The position numbers and the translations under genes were made by a program. From Epinephelus fuscoguttatus (taxonomy: Eukaryota; Chordata; Actinopteri; Perciformes; Serranidae): DNA of 64,000 bases. Numbering within the stretch: position 1 is the stretch's first letter; each line of letters starts with the position of its first letter. The stretch covers positions 20,691,282 to 20,755,281 of the forward strand of contig NC_064755.1 in the NCBI RefSeq assembly GCF_011397635.1, in the 5' to 3' direction. Shown here in pieces: positions 60,001-64,000 of this stretch. The notes beneath the pieces are model-generated. The model worked only from the letters and a program-made list of their open reading frames with translations. It did no database searches and was not told where the DNA came from.

Positions 60001-63000
60001 ACAGAAAGAAGCTGCAGTTGGCCCTGCAGGCCCTCGGCTCAGAGGAGGAGGATAATAAGGGAAAGCTGGACTACAACTGGGTGACGAGTGAGTACCAGCT
60101 GCTGATCAAACATGAAGCAAGTTGTCAATGCTCTGCTGGTCATAGAAAATCTATTTTTATTTTCTTCTTCATTACTTTGCACTGTAAGAAACTTTGGCGG
60201 TCGCAAAGCAACACAATTTCTCCTTCAACAAGGCTCAACATCAATCATACAACGCACATTTAAAACACATTTAAAAGCAATACACACCCCTCAAACCGCA
60301 GGAACTTTACCCAGGAACCTTTTTAGGAACTCATTGCATTTTGACCGCAGGGACCAGAATTTAAATTAAGTTCTAGGGACATTCTTTTACCCCACAAAAA
60401 GTCCCTGATCGGGGTTAGTAGTTGCTGAAAGAACACCAACTTTGGGGTGGGGTTTGCAGGGAAGACCATCCCTGATTGATCAAACACACACAGCGTTGCT
60501 GCTTCAACTTATTTACTGCTTCATTCATAGAACAAGGAAGTAACAAGTATTGATTTAAGACAAGGGGAGAATATTTCTCATTGTTTGATAACAATACAAG
60601 TAAAGATGAGTTTTGCTGTCGGTAATTCATTTTGATAAACACAGAGAGAGGAAGAGAGACATCGCATCAACGAGCTGAGAGCAAAGCACAGATGAGTGAA
60701 CTGAGAGACCAAAAGTGCTGTTGGGCTGTGAGAGAGCCAGTCAAAGTCTAGTCTTTACAGCTGTTGCATTTGTTCAGGTTGATAATGGCAGAGTTTTCGC
60801 AGGCCAGTGGGACTTTTTAGCATCGACCTGATGGCAGTAACTGAAAGGATTGGTTGAGGAGTCAAGAGGGGTCTTGCTTGATTTGAGTGGCTTTCCTTAT
60901 CACTGACCAGGTGTATATTTGACTGTCAGCTTCCTTCTCATGACACTTTGCTCTTTCCTGTTCCGCTCAGGATGGCTGGATGACATCGGTCTGCCTCAGT
61001 ATAAGACCCAGTTTGACGAGGGGAGGGTGGATGGTCGCATGCTGCACTACATGACAGTGGTGAGTTTTGGTGAGACACATGCACTCTCTCCACAGACCCC
61101 AGGGATAAGGTCTGATGAGTCCAGTGTCATCTCATGTTAGGATTATTGCTTAGAGAGTCTGATGAGCTGGACTGGAGATGACCTGGACTCACCCTCCATA
61201 TTTGGGACAGTGCGAAGACACAAAACAGCGTCTACCTCTGTTCAGACTGCGATTTCTTTACAGAGGCTTCTTCTTCAGGGAATTTTTACTGCAAAAGTCT
61301 GTTCCATACTACTTAAAATTTGTCACAACTTCAACTGCACTTTTGCCAGTTTTTGCCTCTTTTTAGGTGTCAGTAGTGAAAATTAGTCATCTTCTACATT
61401 TGTTGTGTTGTGGTTTTAGAAAGATGAAGACAGTTGGAGAACAATTCAATACAAAATATGATGTAGACTTTACAGGATGATTTTCTTTTTTCCCTTGGCA
61501 ACTGTCATGTTTTTCCCAAATGATGTGCAGATTTTAGGCATTTTTTTTTTAACTTCAGCTGGTTTGAAAAATAGTGCATATAGCTGCTGTAAATGGGGAA
61601 AAATCTCCAAGGGAAAGCATGCGCCTGGATCCCCCTAGATTTGGGCTAAGCCCTGAATGTTTACGTCTGTCTGCGCTCCTGCAGTGAGTCACTAATGTCT
61701 AATTTTGTCCCTCAGGATGACCTGCTTTCTCTGAAAGTAGGGAGTGTCCTGCATCACCTCAGTATCAAGAGAGCTATCCAAGTGCTCCGACTTAACAACT
61801 ACGAGCCCAACTGCTTGCGTCGTAGGCCTTCTGACGAGGTGAATTCACTTAAAATAAAACAGAATATTTGACAGGGCTTAGCAGCCTGCTATTCTGTTTT
61901 ACATACTCATTTAATAATGGGCTGCTTGTAAACATGCTCGGTTTCTAATTTGTGTTTTTTTTTTTACTCTTCTCTTTTTGCCCACAGAACAATATTTCTC
62001 CAGCAGAGATTTCCCAGTGGACAAACCATCGGGTGATGGAGTGGCTGCGGTCTGTGGACCTCGCTGAATACGCTCCCAATCTGAGAGGCAGCGGTGTGCA
62101 CGGAGGCCTGATGGTGAGACAGTCCGACAGTCAGTCTTTCTGGAAAACACATTCTCTCCTAAAAGTATCCACTCCTGACACATCTCTTTTTTTCTGCAGG
62201 TTTTGGAACCGCGGTTCAACGTTGAGACCATGGCTTTGCTGCTGAACATCCCCCCCAACAAGACGCTGCTGCGCCGTCACCTTGCCACACATTTCAACCT
62301 GCTTATTGGCTCAGAGGCCCAGCAGCTCAAACAGGAGTGTCTGGAAAACCCAGACTACACTCTGCTTACCGCCACCACTAAAGTCAAGGTAAGACTTTTT
62401 GAGGATGGACTGTCTATACTTTGAGACACTACTGTGAGAACTTCTCTTATAGTGGTTACAAGGGTTACCAGGGTTATGGATATGTAGACCAAGATTCCTC
62501 TAGACTGAAATGGTTAAACTTTACACCAAACTAACAACTTTTACTCAGCAGACATCTGGAAGTATATTTAGATTATGCAGCAATTGTTTAGTCACAAAAA
62601 CTTGGTATTAAGCTATCGAAAGGTTCAAGATTTTACTAGTTAAAAAAAGGGAACCCTGAGTGATATGTGCATTCCAGTTTACATGTCTAAATGTAGCTAT
62701 TTAAAATGGATATACTGAATTTCTTTGTCTTCTCTCCCCTCGTTCACACCAGCCAAGGAAACTGTCGTTTGGTACCTTTGGCAGTCTGAGGAAGAAAAAG
62801 CATGAAGACAACGAGGAGTACGTGTGTCCGATGGATGTGGAGATGCCAAAGGGACGAAGCTTTCAGAAAGGTTTTGAGCTCCAAATCTATGAGGACGACC
62901 TCGACAGGCTGGAACAGGTGAGCTTGTTCTTCAAAGGGCCTGTTGACTGATGATTTATATCACTTAAAACATGAGCAATAACAGGTTATATCTAATTGCA

Positions 63001-63298
63001 TGTACAGTATATCTGAAATCTATGTTTGTTAAATGCATATGTACATTATATGGGGAAAACACAAATAAATGAGGTGTGGTCTTACGTTTGCATGATCATC
63101 AGTGTCACTTGGAGGGTGACTTTTTTTTTTTAACAAGATGTTTACTTAGTAGAAATGTCTGGTCAACTTTAGTTTTTATGCTCTGTTGGTGGTCTCAGTT
63201 TATTGAGTTTAAGGTTGCCTCTTGTTTCACAGATGGAGGACTCTGAGGGAACTGTGAGACAGATTGGAGCTTTCTCTGAGGGGATTCAAAACCTGACG
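44224..63298 (+). CDS. ppfibp1: Liprin-beta-1, cytoplasmic coiled-coil/SAM scaffold (3' end beyond window)
   Basis: Scaffold that pairs with liprin-alpha at adhesion and synaptic sites. Coding exons: 44224-44287, 45827-46032, 47574-47663, 47790-47903, 48922-49053, 49737-49829, 51680-51772, 52488-52605, 52796-52840, 53938-53999, 54132-54216, 54815-54954, 55507-55604, 56607-56667, 57654-57828, 58295-58327, 58973-59114, 59333-59464, 59714-59864, 59976-60087, 60971-61059, 61716-61838, 61988-62113, 62200-62388, 62753-62917, 63233-63298; 968 codons, all in frame. It opens MMADASDMLAAALEQMDGII, nearly the human start, with an in-frame TGA 9 bases upstream. Coiled coil about 95-367, then a low-complexity Ser/Pro linker, LKRSQSTTFN, and three SAM domains at about 632-700, 712-780 and 793-870 (WLDDIGLPQYKTQFDEGR and MEWLRSVDLAEYAPNLRG are almost invariant). 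The last exon in view ends at GAFSEGIQNLT; relatives go on for a few dozen residues. Confidence 0.95.
46760..47419. mobile_element. hAT MITE with perfect 8-bp target duplication
   Basis: The element spans 46768-47411, starting tagggctgtaatcaacc and ending acgattacagcccta, flanked by ctttgatg at 46760-46767 and 47412-47419. At 644 bp without a transposase it is non-autonomous. It lies in ppfibp1 between the second and third coding exons. Confidence 0.88.
48003..48596. repeat. Repeat family A, most complete copy
   Basis: Left end aaaggaacagtgtgtatga (48003-48021) and right end atcctatacacttaaccttt (about 48574-48593) are inverted relatives. Interior blocks (gtgatttaaacc, ttcaggaggct) recur within and are shared with the copies at 1-158 and 27285-28332. 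Non-coding. Confidence 0.65.
51097..51262. repeat. Small fold-back sequence in a ppfibp1 intron
   Basis: atctatgcagtgttccgctt and attgttgagc at left face gctcaacaatt, aagtgaaacactacatagat at right, with gtctattagac/cctaatagac at the centre. The arms of roughly 60 bp diverge slightly, suggesting a short MITE or the trace of one. Confidence 0.55.
52796..52840 (+). other. ppfibp1: 45-nt ppfibp1 micro-exon, skippable in frame
   Basis: Flanked by tgtttag and gtaagg. It encodes SHPDETLRKRLKEK within the coiled coil. It starts and ends in the same codon phase; without it the neighbouring exons join to give PTERDVEVQRMKK, with it the junction residue is His. Inclusion is therefore optional. Confidence 0.75.
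54055..54082. repeat. (CA)n microsatellite
   Basis: A run of about 14 CA units followed by poly-A, in a short ppfibp1 intron just before the exon at 54132. Confidence 0.95.
54217..56606 (+). other. ppfibp1: ppfibp1 introns around exons 12-13, no other gene
   Basis: Only the ppfibp1 exons 54815-54954 and 55507-55604 are supported in this stretch. The introns show no clear element ends. Confidence 0.55.
56988..57245 (-). repeat. Repeat family B, reverse-oriented copy
   Basis: aagtatgtttctgaaaacat, gagaaatgggcaacgca, ataacagaatcttggttc and gatcagcactgcttagt are the reverse complement of the units at 11823 and 13640. It lies in the intron between ppfibp1 exons ending 56667 and starting 57654. 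Confidence 0.55.
58295..58327 (+). other. ppfibp1: 33-nt ppfibp1 micro-exon encoding an RSASAP motif
   Basis: Bounded by cacatgaag and gtacag. It encodes DRSRSASAPML. It keeps phase, so skipping joins TPNL directly to AETEQQ. It carries RSASAP, which fits the mode-I 14-3-3 consensus R-S-x-pS-x-P and a basophilic kinase site. Confidence 0.7.
60160..60900. repeat. Probable transposon remnant between SAM1 and SAM2 exons
   Basis: Text such as ggaactttacccaggaaccttt, taggaactcatt and aagttctagggac resembles PIF/Harbinger-derived repeats common in fish. No matching pair of ends was found. Confidence 0.35.
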
Positions 63299-63806
63299 GT
63301 AAGAATCTACTGGCCCTGTCCTACACACAGCACAAAGCTGCCCACAGTGCAACTGTCATTGCTAGTTTCGGGCTGATACAGTTGTCATTTTCATGGCCAG
63401 TGCCCATGGTATGTAAGTAGCAAATATACATTTGCCTGTCTGTGCGCCCATGGGCTGGTACAGTGGGTCTTAAAATAAGGTGTGGTCAGGCGCATTGTGG
63501 TGTATTGCTATTTTGAGGCAGCAGAAAGCGATTTCACCATTGACATACAAAAACTTGTTCTAAAGTCTTTATGGTGCAGGGTTTTTTTCTACTATTTAAA
63601 GCCCACATTTTTCAGATACAATAGTAAGATCCACTTACATAGGCAGGTTTAAAACGCTCTTTTTGCTTGTTACTCATACAGAAACACACTGATGGGTTGT
63701 GGATGGGTGAAGTGATGCATCATTATAGGATGAATACTAATTACATTCTCAAAGATGTGAACACAGCAAAAAGCAGAGTGAGGCTGCTGTCTGACTTGCC
63801 ATTAAA

Positions 63807-64000
63807 GCTGCGTTTCCACCAAAAACTTTCAGTACAGTACCTTTAGAACCATAACTAACCCTTAAGGACATGTGTCTTGTCCCAGATCTGTAAAGTGTTT
63901 CTACTGCAGACAGTCTTCTTACATGTAGGCGGGGTTGTTGTGCTCATTGCTCCTCCCAGGTCTCCCTGTAAGTCCTCTTCACCGGTGATACAGAGGAGCA
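63807..64000. mobile_element. Left end of a transposon running off the window
   Basis: gctgcgtttccaccaaaaac followed by ttcagtacagtaccttta is a terminus I recognise from fish PIF/Harbinger-like elements. The right end is outside the window. Confidence 0.5.

Overview
The window is vertebrate nuclear DNA, almost certainly from a teleost and probably a percomorph. Genes are split into many short GT-AG exons, introns are full of small DNA transposons of fish type (Tc1/mariner, hAT, PIF/Harbinger), there is a tRNA-derived SINE, and CpG-rich sequence lies at two gene starts. Three protein genes are present, all on the + strand. Their exons were assembled by hand from splice signals and protein similarity recalled from memory; no database search was run. 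Gene 1 (5013-26363) is a complete bHLH-PAS clock transcription factor, best identified as bmal2 (arntl2): 17 coding exons, 637 codons plus stop. Gene 2 (31608-36344) is a complete five-exon, 198-residue EF-hand protein of the guanylate cyclase-activating/inhibitory family (GCAP/GCIP), expected in photoreceptors. Gene 3 (5' exon near 37951; coding 44224 to 63298, running off the right edge) is liprin-beta-1, ppfibp1: coiled coil plus three SAM domains, with only the last C-terminal exon(s) missing. BMAL2 and PPFIBP1 are also close neighbours in human (12p11), so the block is conserved synteny; in this fish the retinal calcium sensor lies between them. Layout: 1-4700 is upstream intergenic DNA with transposon remnants. 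4700-5070 is the GC-rich bmal2 promoter and first exon. 5071-15940 is a 10.9 kb first intron with at least six transposons, including an almost intact Tc1 element. 15941-26363 is the rest of bmal2. 26364-31560 is 3' UTR and intergenic sequence with a triple-nested transposon and a fold-back element. 31608-36344 is the calcium sensor. 37600-37951 is the ppfibp1 promoter. 37952-64000 is ppfibp1. No tRNA, rRNA, CRISPR or bacterial-type operon features were seen. The points most worth following are: a perfect RORE and a perfect D-box 30 bp apart just inside bmal2 intron 1; a 45-nt perfect palindrome near the ppfibp1 promoter; two skippable micro-exons in ppfibp1, one encoding a 14-3-3-type motif; a hAT-like element with a perfect 8-bp duplication carrying two inward-facing gene fragments (one THAP); and an unusual fourth EF-hand in the GCIP-like protein. 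I did not find a wholly new biological system; the novelty is in regulatory, splicing and transposon structure.
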